From positions 352,825-416,824 of the forward strand of contig AUYT01000001.1 of assembly GCA_000447245.1 (NCBI GenBank): 64,000 bases of DNA, given 5' to 3'. Numbering within the stretch: the first letter of the stretch is position 1; every line of letters starts with the position of its first letter. The notes beneath the pieces were generated by a model. It worked only from the letters and a program-made list of their open reading frames with translations. It had not been told where the DNA came from and ran no database searches. A program made the position numbers and the translations under genes. The stretch is from a candidate division Zixibacteria bacterium RBG-1. Lineage in GTDB: Bacteria; Zixibacteria; MSB-5A5; DSPP01; RBG-1. Shown here one piece after another: positions 44,021-54,600 of the stretch.

Positions 44021-46690
44021 ATGGGTTTTAGTAGCCACAAATTAAGGGTAGTTCTCCTTTATATTCTTTTGGGTAATTTTTTCTGGGTATCCGCAGTTTC
44101 AGCAGATAGCCCTGAAGAAAAAATCTTCCGTTACCCGACCGAAAACTTAGATTTAAATAACTTAAAGTTTCCTTTCAAGACCGAATCCAAAAGGAAGAAA
44201 ATCGGTTTAGCTCTGTCAGGCGGCGGTGCCCGGGGATTGGCACAGATCGGGATTTTAAAAGTTTTGGAAAGAGAAAACATTTCCATTGATTACATAGCAG
44301 GCACCAGCATCGGAGGAATTGTAGGAGGACTTTATGCGGCCGGGTTTTCAGCCCCAGAGTTAGAAAAAATTGCCCTGGAGAACAACTGGACCGATTTATT
44401 AAAAGATACCCCTTCCCGTTTATCTTTACTTTTTTCTCAGAGAGAAGAAAGTCAGGGGATATTGTTTCAGTTCCGCTTTGACGGCTTCAAACCCTATATT
44501 CCCCAGGCCTTAACCGGTGCCCAGAAATTCACCAATTTTTTGTCCCGGCTGACCTTAGAAGCCAACTATCGAGCACAGCTGAATTTTGACAATTTAAAAA
44601 TCCCTTTTCGCTCGGTCTGCACCGATTTAGTCACCGGGGAAAAAGTGGTTTTAGATTCCGGAGATTTGGCCTGGGCTATGCGGGCTACCATGGCAGCTCC
44701 TTTGGCCTTTACCCCGGTGGAATGGGAAGAAAAGCTTTTGGTGGACGGGGGTTTGGTCGACCCCATACCAGTGGATGTGGTTAAGCAGATGGGGGCAGAT
44801 ATAGTAATTGCGGTGAATACCTCCTCAGTTTTAGCTGCTAAAGAGCAAATCCTGACCCCTTTAGATATTGCGGCTCAATCCACCAGCGTCATGACCTTAG
44901 AGAAAAAGCAGCAAAGCTTATCCCAGGCCCAAGTGGTCATTTCTCCCCAACTGAAAGATTTCACCACCATGGATTTTGATAAGGCCAAACTCTTAATTGA
45001 ATCGGGGGAAAAGGTAGCCGAGAAGCTTTTACCTCAGCTAAAGCTGATTTTAGAAAATGAAATAGAGATTGTGTCTGAAACTCCTAAATATAAAATTGAC
45101 CAAGTAAATTTCGAGGGGAATGAAAAACTGGACTTAGGCTATATCGAATGGCTAACGCCATGGTGTAACCAAAAGATAGCCGCAATTTCGACTTCGGATT
45201 CTATCTCCGAAGAGGGTATCATAAAAAATCTGGAGAAATTGTATGACAGCGGGTATTTCCAGCAAGTGGAAGCCCGTCTGCAAAAAAATGGTGACAATTT
45301 AACTCTAACCTATCTTTTAAAAGAAAATCCTGAACTGGAAAACATAGTTTTTGAAGGCAGATTAGTTAGAGAATCTATCCCCAACCCTAAGGGAAATCCG
45401 GCCTTGGGAATCTTAAATTACCAGAATCTGGAAAAAATATTAGCTGAGAAGCAAAATGAGTATAAAAAAAAGGGATATAGTTTAATAAACTTCCGTCAAA
45501 TCAGCTACGACCCCAACCGCAAAAGCTTGAATGTTGAAGTAGACGAAGGTATAATCAGCCGGATCAAATATGCCGGAAATCAGAGCACCAAAAACTGGGT
45601 CTTAAACAGAAATTTCCCCTTGAAAGAAAATCAGCCCTTTAATTCCAGATTAGCCAATCAGGGTTTGGCTAATTTGCATAATACCGGTCTTTTTGAGCAG
45701 ACCAGCTTAAGCTTACTTCCAACCTCTGAAGGTCCGGCCATTGAGCTGAAAGTCAAAGAGAAAAAATATAACCTGATTCGGGGAGGGGTGCATTACCAGG
45801 ATGAATATCATAGCGAAGGTTTTCTTCAGCTGGGAAATTCCAACTTAGCCGGAACCGGAGATGAGCTATTTTTGCACCTACAGTATGGAGACAGAAAACA
45901 GGTCTATAAACTGAATTTAAAAGGAGACCGGATTTTTAAAACCTATCTGACTTACAAACTTTCCTTGGGTTACAAAAAAGAAGAGCGGAATTTAATCTTA
46001 AATCACAAAAGAATCGGATTTTTGGAGGAAGAAAGGTCCACTCTCAATTTTTCCTTCGGAGAGAATATCTTCAAACTGGGTAAAATCTCCTGGGAAGCCA
46101 AAGCCGAAAGAATAGTAGTTCGAAACAGCGTCACAGATTCATCCGAAGCCAAAAATTTACGCAGTTTAATTTTCAAATCAACTTTTGATAATCTAAACAA
46201 ATACCCTTTTCCCACCCAAGGAAGTTACCATCAGATTTATCTGGAATTGGCGGCTAAGGTTCTGCAAGGGGATTTTTCCCACAGCAAATTTTTCTTTTCC
46301 TCAGAAGCCTACCTTTCTATAACCGAACGACTTAACATACATCCCAAATTTAGCCTAGGATTATCTGATCGGAACTTGCCTTTTTCAGAGAAATTTCCCT
46401 TGGGAGGGAGCCGCTCCTTTTATGGCTATTACACCGACGAAAAGCAGGGGAACAAATTTCTTCTATTAAACTTAGAAGCCAGAGTAAAAACCGCTAAAAG
46501 AGTGTACTGGTCAGTCCGATATGATTTAGGAGAGACCTGGGAAAAAGAAAAATTGCGAGCAAAAGAGCTAAAAAGCGCCTGGGGAGTGAAATTTTCACTG
46601 GATACTCCCTTGGGTCCCTTGGAGTTAGCTTATGGAAGGGCAGTTTTTAAACAAGATAAATGGTATTTAAATTTAGGGCTTTTCTTTTAA
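44021..46690 (+). CDS. Patatin-like phospholipase fused to POTRA/Omp85 barrel
   Basis: The 889-residue product has a signal peptide (ending SAVSADS), then a patatin domain with oxyanion hole GGGARGLAQIG, nucleophile S96 in GTSIGG, and D242 in VDGG. POTRA-like repeats start near residue 362 (KIDQVNFEGNEKL), and a beta-barrel from about 580 to the C-terminal FF is Omp85-like. Such proteins (type Vd secretion, PlpD type) move or display a lipase through their own barrel. It is divergent from the methyltransferase gene, 65 bp apart. Confidence 0.92.
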   Translation: MGFSSHKLRVVLLYILLGNFFWVSAVSADSPEEKIFRYPTENLDLNNLKFPFKTESKRKKIGLALSGGGARGLAQIGILKVLERENISIDYIAGTSIGGIVGGLYAAGFSAPELEKIALENNWTDLLKDTPSRLSLLFSQREESQGILFQFRFDGFKPYIPQALTGAQKFTNFLSRLTLEANYRAQLNFDNLKIPFRSVCTDLVTGEKVVLDSGDLAWAMRATMAAPLAFTPVEWEEKLLVDGGLVDPIPVDVVKQMGADIVIAVNTSSVLAAKEQILTPLDIAAQSTSVMTLEKKQQSLSQAQVVISPQLKDFTTMDFDKAKLLIESGEKVAEKLLPQLKLILENEIEIVSETPKYKIDQVNFEGNEKLDLGYIEWLTPWCNQKIAAISTSDSISEEGIIKNLEKLYDSGYFQQVEARLQKNGDNLTLTYLLKENPELENIVFEGRLVRESIPNPKGNPALGILNYQNLEKILAEKQNEYKKKGYSLINFRQISYDPNRKSLNVEVDEGIISRIKYAGNQSTKNWVLNRNFPLKENQPFNSRLANQGLANLHNTGLFEQTSLSLLPTSEGPAIELKVKEKKYNLIRGGVHYQDEYHSEGFLQLGNSNLAGTGDELFLHLQYGDRKQVYKLNLKGDRIFKTYLTYKLSLGYKKEERNLILNHKRIGFLEEERSTLNFSFGENIFKLGKISWEAKAERIVVRNSVTDSSEAKNLRSLIFKSTFDNLNKYPFPTQGSYHQIYLELAAKVLQGDFSHSKFFFSSEAYLSITERLNIHPKFSLGLSDRNLPFSEKFPLGGSRSFYGYYTDEKQGNKFLLLNLEARVKTAKRVYWSVRYDLGETWEKEKLRAKELKSAWGVKFSLDTPLGPLELAYGRAVFKQDKWYLNLGLFF

Positions 46691-46709
46691 AAAAAAGTTA
46701 ATTTTATAC

Positions 46710-46738
46710 TTGACAAATAAAAATTGATTGCTTATCTT
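46710..46738 (+). promoter_or_regulatory. Promoter candidate for the cohesin-like protein gene
   Basis: TTGACA (46710-46715) and TATCTT (46733-46738) are 17 bp apart. A leader of about 215 nt would follow, with several GC-rich segments but no recognised riboswitch. Confidence 0.5.
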
Positions 46739-46960
46739 ATAACAGGTTTGAGGGAAGAGCTACGATAAAGAGGGCCGCAGTAAAAACTTTAGCGAGGGGC
46801 TGAAGGTATACGCGCATTTAGATTATGACTGAAAATACTCAAAATTTAAGGAGATTTCAAACGTATTAATTTATTATATCCCTTGGACCAAAGGAGGTGG
46901 ATGAATTTACAAGGGGAAAAATATAAAAAACCTAAACACTCCGAAAGAGGAGGAGGAGAT

Positions 46961-47719
46961 ATGATGAAAAACTTACTCATTATCTTGGCGATTCTTTTAA
47001 TCGCCAGCCCACTGTGGGCTGCCGGCAGCAAAGTCTTTACAGCCGCCGATAACACTGATGACGCGGTTGTCTTAACTATCGACAACGACCAGCCCTTGGG
47101 TGGAATGGCCTTGGCATTAAAATTTGCCGAAGTTGGCAGCGACGTGACCTTGAACAAGGTCGATTTTACCGGGACCAAAATCGACTACATCCAGCTCAAA
47201 GATGCCATAATTGACAATGAGAAAAAGACGGTTCTTATTTACGCCATTCCGCTTCAGGAAAATCATATAGAAGCAGGAAAGGGAGTGGTAGCCAAGCTGA
47301 TTTTCTCTGACAAGAACGAGGTTAAGCTTGAGCCGACTACCATAGCCAAGCAGGAAGGGATTTCTCTGGTTTCAACCGATGCCAAAGAAATCAGCTTTGA
47401 TATAGATTTTACATATGTGGCTGGCAAACCTGTGTTACCGACCAGCTACTCGGTTGCCCAAAACTATCCCAATCCCTTCAACGCTTCGACCGTGATCAGA
47501 TACTCGCTGCCGGAAAACTCCAAAGTCAAAATTGAAATCTATAACATCTTAGGCCAGAAGGTAAAAACCTTGCTGGATGAGTTTCAGACCGCCGGTTACA
47601 AAACCATCGAGTGGAATGGTAGCAACGCCCAAAACCAGACCGTTGCCAGCGGGGTTTATTTTTACAAAATCAACGCCGGTAAGTATTCAGAAGTCAAACA
47701 GATGACCATGTTGAAGTAA
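46961..47719 (+). CDS. Secreted protein with cohesin-like domain and type IX-like C-terminal sorting domain
   Basis: From ATG 46961 the product is 252 residues: a signal peptide MMKNLLIILAILLIASPLWA, then a domain of about 130 residues with a beta pattern and phrases (VVLTIDNDQPLGGMALALKF, AGKGVVAKLIFSD) that recall cohesin folds, then SVAQNYPNPFNASTVIRYSL and a C-terminal sorting domain ending VKQMTMLK, as in type IX secretion substrates. Cohesin assignment is tentative. An alternative in-frame ATG at 46901 has a stronger ribosome binding site (AAAGGAGGTGG) and would put 20 residues before the signal peptide. The 46961 start has GAGGAGGAG upstream. It lies before two dockerin-like genes. Confidence 0.8.
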   Translation: MMKNLLIILAILLIASPLWAAGSKVFTAADNTDDAVVLTIDNDQPLGGMALALKFAEVGSDVTLNKVDFTGTKIDYIQLKDAIIDNEKKTVLIYAIPLQENHIEAGKGVVAKLIFSDKNEVKLEPTTIAKQEGISLVSTDAKEISFDIDFTYVAGKPVLPTSYSVAQNYPNPFNASTVIRYSLPENSKVKIEIYNILGQKVKTLLDEFQTAGYKTIEWNGSNAQNQTVASGVYFYKINAGKYSEVKQMTMLK

Positions 47720-47726
47720 CGGTTTA

Positions 47727-47759
47727 AAAAAGACCCCCGATTTCATCGGGGGTCTTTTT
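47727..47759 (+). terminator. Terminator after the cohesin-like gene
   Basis: GACCCCCGAT, loop TTC, ATCGGGGGTC, followed by five T, 13 bp after the stop codon. Confidence 0.92.
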
Positions 47760-48098
47760 ATTTGCAGACCCGGGTATGCCTTCGTTGTCTAAAGGAAACA
47801 TTGTATCTTGCTTCGATAGACTGGCTAAAGCAGGGGAGGGGTGAAACCCTGTTCAAAAAGCAGATGGGGGAGTTGTTGGACTTGCGAAAATTTCAAAAAT
47901 CACTTGACATCTCGTCCAAAATTCATATATTTTATTGGTTCACAAACCGTAAAAAAGAACACTTTATTTGTAGGGAAACTGATAAATAGCAAATTTTGGG
48001 GAGGTGAGTTAATTAAAGCAGGATCAAGATTTCGGAGGTTCAGAGTAAAAGGAGGGGAGAGGACGGATTCATTTAACTTTTAAGAAAGGAGTATCGCG
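47760..48098. other. Non-coding spacer with promoter before the first large dockerin-like gene
   Basis: About 340 bp after the terminator contain no convincing gene; two short frames (starting 47762 and 47841) have no coding character. A short CAGGG/CCCTG hairpin lies near 47832-47855. The promoter described at 47904 drives a leader of about 160 nt rich in GGAGG-like runs. Confidence 0.5.
47904..47931 (+). promoter_or_regulatory. Promoter candidate for the first large dockerin-like gene
   Basis: TTGACA (47904-47909) and TATATT (47926-47931) are 16 bp apart. The segment just before the start codon (AACTTTTAAG-AAGGAG) is also present before the paralogue at 51619. Confidence 0.6.
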
Positions 48099-51000
48099 AT
48101 GCATAAAAGATTTTTGATTATCATAGGAGTGCTGGCCGGTTTTCTCTGGTGCGGCATAGCTCTGTCGGCGCTGGCACCCAAAGAAAAAGAAAAAAAGGAA
48201 GCCGCCCCTCCGGTAACTGAAAAAAAGATTGATTATAGTCAAATACAGTGGAGGACTCCGGAGCAAATGAAAGCCGCCTTAATAAAAGAGCTTCGAGATA
48301 TGTCCGAATTTTATCCAATGACCGCCGGAGTATTTAAAACCAAACCTGACCATCCCATAGCCACCGCTTCTCCTTTATATGACACAGCTGGGTACAGTTA
48401 TTATGACTTTGGTGCTAACGCCAGAATGGGAAGGCGGATTGCAGTAAGTATTTTGAAGCATGTCCATGCGGTTTGGACTGGGAGCACATCTGGCGTTGCG
48501 ATCCCTAGCAATACTAATCCTAGAGAAGCTTGGTACAGTGCTTGGTTTAATACGGGCGTTAAATCAGCTGATGAAATTCAAGTAAACAATCTAGATCCTA
48601 CCCCTTCTGCTCGAGGCGGATTTCCCAGTGTCGCGGTTACCGAGGATGGCAGAGCAGTGGTGTGCTACCACCAGGTGCGTCCCAAAGATACATATGACCC
48701 CGGCACCTTTGTCTCGGTTGAGCTAACTCCGTCACAGGGTAATTTTGAGGCCCTACAGCCAGCTCCTGACAGCAACAACCATATGACCGGTCAGGGATTT
48801 TGGCCTTCGGTTGCTACTCAGACCACAAGTGCTCCTGAATCGGTGATTGTTCACGTAGTGTCAAGTGACCCGGGTAGTGCTGGGAATGGCGATTATGCTT
48901 ACGGACGGGGCCTAGAGAACGCTGGCGGAATCCAGTGGTTTAGAACTAACGGGACTATAAACCCGACTGCTGACACGGCTGTTACCCCGGATTCTTCGGA
49001 TGACATCGCGGTGACTGTGGTCGCTTCTCAAAAATCCGGCAAAGTGGCCATCCTCTATACTAGTCAAAGACCGGACTGGAGCGCGCCGGCCACAGACGAG
49101 GACCTCTTTTATATAGAATCCACTGATTATGGAAGAGATTGGGTGAATGGTTTTAACAACAATAGCAGGGACACGGCCGTAAACGTTACCAAATACGCAC
49201 CCGGGTCTCCGGTGAGAGCCACGGGAGTTCTTTCGGGAGTATATGATGAAGCTGATTCCCTACATATAGTTTGGATAGCGCCCCTGTATAACAGCGGTGA
49301 TGTCGCCAGTGAGTGTTATATCTATCACTGGAGTAAAGCCACCGGAATCGACCAGGTGGCAGATGGAACTTATAATTTTGACGATACTTATCTGACCAAC
49401 CCCTCCCGAACCTATAATCTCAATGACCCCTTTATTGGGGTGCATGACGGAACCGCTAACCTCTCTCGTAAAGGTTACTTGTACGTAACCTATAACCAAT
49501 ATGGACCGGGAACTACAGATGCTTCCGCAGGTAAACAAGCCAATGGTGAAATCTATATTAATGCTTCCACCAATGGCGGAAATACCTGGGGTAACCCCAT
49601 AAACCTGACCAATTCCCAAACTCCTGGCTGTACCTATAACTGTGACAGCGATGTTATCCCCTCTTGCGCGGAAAGAGTTAACGATACCGTCCACGTTTTG
49701 TATCTTAATGATAAATCAGCCGGGTCTGTTCTGGATGCTAAAGGAGACTCGAGTTTGAATCCATTTTTTTACTACAAATATCCGGCCTATTTACCGGCTG
49801 CATTTAACGGAATCTCTGCTTCTCCCCCTTACTTCGATGACCCGGTAGCCAACATCAGTATACCCTTGTTGGTAATAGACACAGAGTTGATTATAACTAA
49901 CGTGGGGAATCAAACTTTAACCATAAATAGCGTTACAAAAGTAGGGGCTTCTCCCTGGCTAAAGCTTCAAACTGTGGGATTTCCTGACAACATTCCGGAA
50001 GGGGGCTCTCCTAAGGTTGTGGCCTGCACCCTTAATGGAACCGGTTTGGGTACTGGAACTTACGTAGATACAATTATAGTTCACAACAATTCTAACAATG
50101 ATTCCACTTTGAAAATCCCGGTTCATTTTGTGGTCACCGATTGTGGATACTTCAGAAGGAAACATGTGAAGGGTGGAAGCGGTACTCTCACAGACAGTCT
50201 GAGAATGAAAATTGGTAACACCGGCAGCTTGGTGGACCAGGACCTGGATCAGGGGCTTTACCTGACATCTCTTCAAGGTCTCAATAAGTTATTTCTTTAT
50301 GACGGCTCCGGAGTGCTCACAACTATAACCGCAGACGGGGATACCATAGCCGGGTTCAATCTGGTGGGAAATTTATATGTCCACCCTTTAACGGACATTA
50401 ATACCCCCAGCGAGACCACCTTCGCTGATTCAGTTACCTATCAACAAGCCATGAGCTTGCAAAGACCCGCTAAGGCCGGAACCTGGCTTAAATTCGGTCC
50501 GGTCCAGAATACCTTGTTTTTTCCTGACATAAGCCCCTCTTGTTTATGGCCTGGTCCCTGGTTCGGGTATTGGATTCAGTCTACCTGGTATATGAAGGTT
50601 GAGGCCAAGCCCAGATATCTGTTATGGTTTACAAAAATCTACAAGGACGACCCGCCTTGCTGGTGGCCCCTTTGCGAGACCGGCCTGATAGATAAGAATT
50701 TATATGCGGGTTCGGTTCTGGACTGGGACATACCTTCCGACAGCCAAACTGTATGGAACTCATATGGGAACAATGACACTCTCCAGATGGTCTGGCAACG
50801 GGGATATGGTAATCCTGAGATTAATTATTTCGCCGCCACGGCCGCCATGATAGATACCGGCATCCATATTGGAAATCCCAACGGGTTCTGGGCCGCCAAA
50901 GTGCATCGTCATGCTCCACCGGAGAAAGTGGGCACACAGCCATGGTCCTTCCCGAACCAACCTGGGCTTCTCTATAGGGCAATGTCCGACTCTGGCTTTA

Positions 51001-51455
51001 ACCCGATGCGTAGTCCCTGTGACACTCCCCTTTATACGCCGCCGTGTGACAGTTTTCCGGTTGGGGACAGGCATACTATATTTGCCTCGGCCTCTTTTGC
51101 TCCTTCGGTTGATTCGGTTAAATTCTGTCAAGCCCTGGTAATCAGTGAAGTGGGGTATGACAGTTTGAAGAAGAATGTGGAAAAGGCCCGACTGGATATG
51201 AAGCTGCCGCTAGCCGGCGGTTGTACTCGCAAGCCGGGAAATGCCAATGGGGATGTGAACCAAGCGGTCAACCTGACAGATATCATCTTTGTGGTCAACA
51301 AGGTTTTTAAGGGTGGGCCGGCGTCTAATCCTGTGTGCGCTACCAATGCCAATGGGGATGGTACTCTCGCCAACCTGGTAGATATTGTCTATTTGGTGAA
51401 CTATGTTTTCAAGGGTGGTCTCCCGCCGATTAAAAGTAGTGTGTGCTGCCTATAG
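48099..51455 (+). CDS. Large secreted protein with Ig-like segment and dockerin-like C-terminus, copy 1
   Basis: The 1118-residue product has a signal peptide (ending ALSALA), a charged linker with VTEKKIDYSQIQW, and a long beta-rich body that reads like a BNR/sialidase-type propeller (repeated SxDxG-like turns such as ASTNGGNTWGNP and YIESTDYGRDWVNG). A HYDIN/BACON-like segment follows (LVIDTELIITNVGNQTLTI, about 588-680), then a C-terminal dockerin-like pair (NANGDVNQAVNLTD and NANGDGTLANLVD with VNKVFKGG/VNYVFKGG) ending PIKSSVCCL. No catalytic residues are assigned. The strong ribosome binding site is AAAGGAG. The next gene is a full-length paralogue. Confidence 0.85.
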   Translation: MHKRFLIIIGVLAGFLWCGIALSALAPKEKEKKEAAPPVTEKKIDYSQIQWRTPEQMKAALIKELRDMSEFYPMTAGVFKTKPDHPIATASPLYDTAGYSYYDFGANARMGRRIAVSILKHVHAVWTGSTSGVAIPSNTNPREAWYSAWFNTGVKSADEIQVNNLDPTPSARGGFPSVAVTEDGRAVVCYHQVRPKDTYDPGTFVSVELTPSQGNFEALQPAPDSNNHMTGQGFWPSVATQTTSAPESVIVHVVSSDPGSAGNGDYAYGRGLENAGGIQWFRTNGTINPTADTAVTPDSSDDIAVTVVASQKSGKVAILYTSQRPDWSAPATDEDLFYIESTDYGRDWVNGFNNNSRDTAVNVTKYAPGSPVRATGVLSGVYDEADSLHIVWIAPLYNSGDVASECYIYHWSKATGIDQVADGTYNFDDTYLTNPSRTYNLNDPFIGVHDGTANLSRKGYLYVTYNQYGPGTTDASAGKQANGEIYINASTNGGNTWGNPINLTNSQTPGCTYNCDSDVIPSCAERVNDTVHVLYLNDKSAGSVLDAKGDSSLNPFFYYKYPAYLPAAFNGISASPPYFDDPVANISIPLLVIDTELIITNVGNQTLTINSVTKVGASPWLKLQTVGFPDNIPEGGSPKVVACTLNGTGLGTGTYVDTIIVHNNSNNDSTLKIPVHFVVTDCGYFRRKHVKGGSGTLTDSLRMKIGNTGSLVDQDLDQGLYLTSLQGLNKLFLYDGSGVLTTITADGDTIAGFNLVGNLYVHPLTDINTPSETTFADSVTYQQAMSLQRPAKAGTWLKFGPVQNTLFFPDISPSCLWPGPWFGYWIQSTWYMKVEAKPRYLLWFTKIYKDDPPCWWPLCETGLIDKNLYAGSVLDWDIPSDSQTVWNSYGNNDTLQMVWQRGYGNPEINYFAATAAMIDTGIHIGNPNGFWAAKVHRHAPPEKVGTQPWSFPNQPGLLYRAMSDSGFNPMRSPCDTPLYTPPCDSFPVGDRHTIFASASFAPSVDSVKFCQALVISEVGYDSLKKNVEKARLDMKLPLAGGCTRKPGNANGDVNQAVNLTDIIFVVNKVFKGGPASNPVCATNANGDGTLANLVDIVYLVNYVFKGGLPPIKSSVCCL

Positions 51456-51519
51456 CCGTAAAAGTAATTTGGCGCTTATAAAGGTATTGGGGTAAGACCT
51501 AAAGGCCTTACCCCAATTT
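51151..51519 (+). repeat. 369-bp near-identical block, copy 1
   Basis: Matches 54599-54967 base for base except A51438/G54886 (Ser versus Gly). It covers the last 102 codons (dockerin-like region and CCL tail) plus the terminator. Flanking sequence is clearly more diverged. Confidence 0.95.
51486..51519 (+). terminator. Terminator-like hairpin after dockerin-like gene 1
   Basis: ATTGGGGTAAG and CTTACCCCAAT form an 11-bp stem closed by a 10-nt loop that itself contains CCT/AGG, followed by a short T run. It is copied at 54934-54967. Confidence 0.75.
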
Positions 51520-51618
51520 CCTCGAGAGTTGGAAGACCGGTTCAGGGCAAAAATTAAGAATTTTAAAAGACAAAGGGGGAGGTAAAGGTAAATTAAACTT
51601 TTAAGGAAGGAGTGTGCC

Positions 51619-54600
51619 ATGCCTAGTAGATATCTAATTTTAATAGTAACCATGGCCAGCTTTATGTGGTCTGGTTTGGCTGTGGGAGAAAAGGTTTCCA
51701 AAAATAAAGAGGAAACTACCCCTCAAGTTACTGAAAAGAAAATTGATTACAGCAAGATTGAGTGGATGAGCCGGGAGGAGTTGAAAGCAAAATATTTGAC
51801 GAATGAGTTCTCCTCCACTCCTTTTCGGACTACCGGGGTTTTTAAATCCAGACCGGATTATCCAATTGCCACTGCTTCACCTCTGCACGATACCGCCGGA
51901 TATACTTATTATGATTTAGCCAACCACGATAGACTTCCCAGACTGATTGCCTTGAGTGCTTTAGGGCATGTCCATATTGATTGGACTAAAGGGTATGACG
52001 CTACCTCTTCCGGTCCTGGCAAAAGAGAGATTGCCTACGCTTCTTTTTTTTCGGCTGGTGCTCGTGTAGCTTTTGATGAGCAAGTCTCCGGCCTCGGTGA
52101 AGACGCCAGCAAGACCAGAGGAGGGTATACTTCTCTGGCGGTTTTACCGGATGGCAAAGCTATTTGTTGTTATCATCACGCTGAAACAGTAACCGGCAAA
52201 CCACGTGGAACCTGGGTTTCCATTGAAGGAACTGCCACTGTTGGTGATTGGCTAGAAGAAATACACGCTCCTGATTCGGTGTTAGGAATGAAGAGTGCGG
52301 GGCTTTACCCCGCTTGCGCGGGTCAGAAAGTAACCCCCGGCGATACGCAAATTGTGCATGTGGTAAGTGTAGAATTTCAGGGTGGGAATCAAGATTTTGT
52401 TTATACCCGGGGCCGGGGACTCTCTCCCGTTGATTTTGTTTTTTCTTCAGGCGCCCAGAGGCCGGATTCCAGTGACTTCATCTCCGTGATTGTGGTGGCT
52501 TCACGCAAGTCCAATAAAGTAGCCATAGTCTACAACCGTCAGACCGAATTTACCGGAGAGCGTACGGATGCAGACCTATTTTATATTGAAGACCATGAGG
52601 GAGGTAGAAATTGGGTAGATGGTTTTGGAAATGACGGCAGTAATGATACCAAGGTCAATCTTACCAATTACCCGGATGGCGCCCCGATAAGGGCTTCCGG
52701 TGACCTTTCAGCGGTATATGATGAAGATGATTCTTTACATATTGTCTGGGTAACTCCCTTGTATAACTCGGGACTGTTTGCCAGTGAATGTTATATCTAT
52801 CACTGGAGTAAAGCCACCGGAATCGACCAGTTAGCTGACGGAACATTTCCGGTTCAGGATGCCAGATTACCCTCTTCGGTAGCTAAATATAATTTAAGAA
52901 ATCCGCAGATAGGAGTGCATGACGGAACCGCAAACATAAGCCGTAAGAATTACTTGTATGTTACCTGGTCTCAATATGGACCCACTCCCACAGGTTTCAC
53001 AGATTTATCTCAGGCTAATATCATAAATGGAGAAATTTATGTCAATGCTTCCACCAGTAGTGGAAACACCTGGGGAGAACCGAAAAATATTACTAATTCT
53101 CATACCCCCGGTTGTGACTCGACCTGTGACGCAGACGTCTATCCTTCTTTGGCTGAAAGGATTAATGACACTTTGCACATTGCGTATACTAATGACAAAA
53201 GAGCTGGCGGATTGGACGAGGCAGGCGGTGAAGTATTGGACCCCATTTATTATTATAAATATCCGGCTTACCAGCCCGCTGCTTTCAATGGGATTTCAAC
53301 TTCTCCACCGGCCTTTGAAGATCCCCTAGCCGACATCACTATACCCTTGTTGGTAATAGACACGGAGTTGATTATAACTAACGCGGGGAACCAAAATTTA
53401 ACCATAAATAGCGTTACAAAAGTGGGTGCTTCTCCCTGGCTGAAGCTTCAAACTGCGGGATTTCCTGACATCATTCCGGAAGGGGGAGCTCCTAAGATTG
53501 TGGCCTGCACCCTTAATGGAACCGGTTTGGTTACCGGAAGTTACGTAGATACGATTATAGTGCACAACAATTCCGACAACGATACCGCTTTAAAAATCCC
53601 GGTTCATTTTGTGGTCAGCGATTGTGGATACTATAGAAGAAGTAAGGTGGTGGCTACTGTTGGCGATACTACTGGTGTTACTGCTGGTGGTATAAGAATA
53701 AAAATGGCCAACACTTCCAACTTGGCGGATCAAGACGGAACTAATGGATATTTTATAATGGTTGTCGAAAAGAATATGCTTTTTGATGGCTCGGGAGTGG
53801 TGACTACCACTACAGTCGATGGTGATACGGTTGCTTTGCAGGATGTTACGGGAAATAGCTCGGTCCACCCCTTGAGTGATATTGATACACAATTTGTGAA
53901 TTTACCGGACACTATTGCCTTTGCTCAAGCTTTACAGCAGCAAAGACCTGCCAAAGGTGGAGACTGGTTAAAAATTGGTCCGGATACTTCCGCCATGTTT
54001 TTCCCGGGTATAAGCCCTGCTATTGCTTGGCCTGGTCCTTGGTTCAGATATAAGATTGTGGATACCTGGTGGATTAAGAATACGCCAAAACCCAGATATA
54101 TATTGTGGTTTAGGAAACTTTACAAATCAAATTCGCCTTGCTGGTGGCCATCCCTTCCTGCGACTCCGTACATAGCCGGTAACATTTATGCCGGTTCACT
54201 TTTTGACTGGGATGTCCCCGACGATTCCGGAGGAGTGGATGACGATTGGGGTAATAATGATACTTTGCAAATGGTCTGGCTGCAAGGAGAGGGACCTGGC
54301 GCATCTAAGAATTATCTGGTGGCCCAAGCAGCTATGGTGGACACTGGCGTTCACATTGGAAATCCCAATGGATTCTGGTCTGCTAAAGTAAATCGTAACT
54401 CCGCCGCCTATGGTGGTCCTCCTTGGTCAGATCAAGATATCTATCATCAATTGAGTGATTCTGGTTTTACTCCCAAAACTACGGCCAATGATAGCTTTAC
54501 TTTCGAAGGGAAAGACAGGCATATTATGTGGGCTTCGGTCTGCTTTGATACCACCAGCGACACGGTTACCTATTGTCAAGCTCTGGTAATCACTGAACTG

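Noticed and set aside
46741-46860. Leader of the cohesin-like gene as a riboswitch (for example cyclic-di-GMP type)
   Set aside because: GC-rich segments are present but none of the conserved motifs of the known classes could be matched, and no convincing long stem was found.
46825-46869. 13-codon upstream open frame as a leader peptide
   Set aside because: No ribosome binding site and no regulatory codon run.
47762-48083. Two short open frames (75 and 80 codons) between the cohesin-like gene and the first large dockerin-like gene
   Set aside because: They overlap each other and a likely promoter, start within or just after a terminator, have no ribosome binding site and no recognisable protein pattern.
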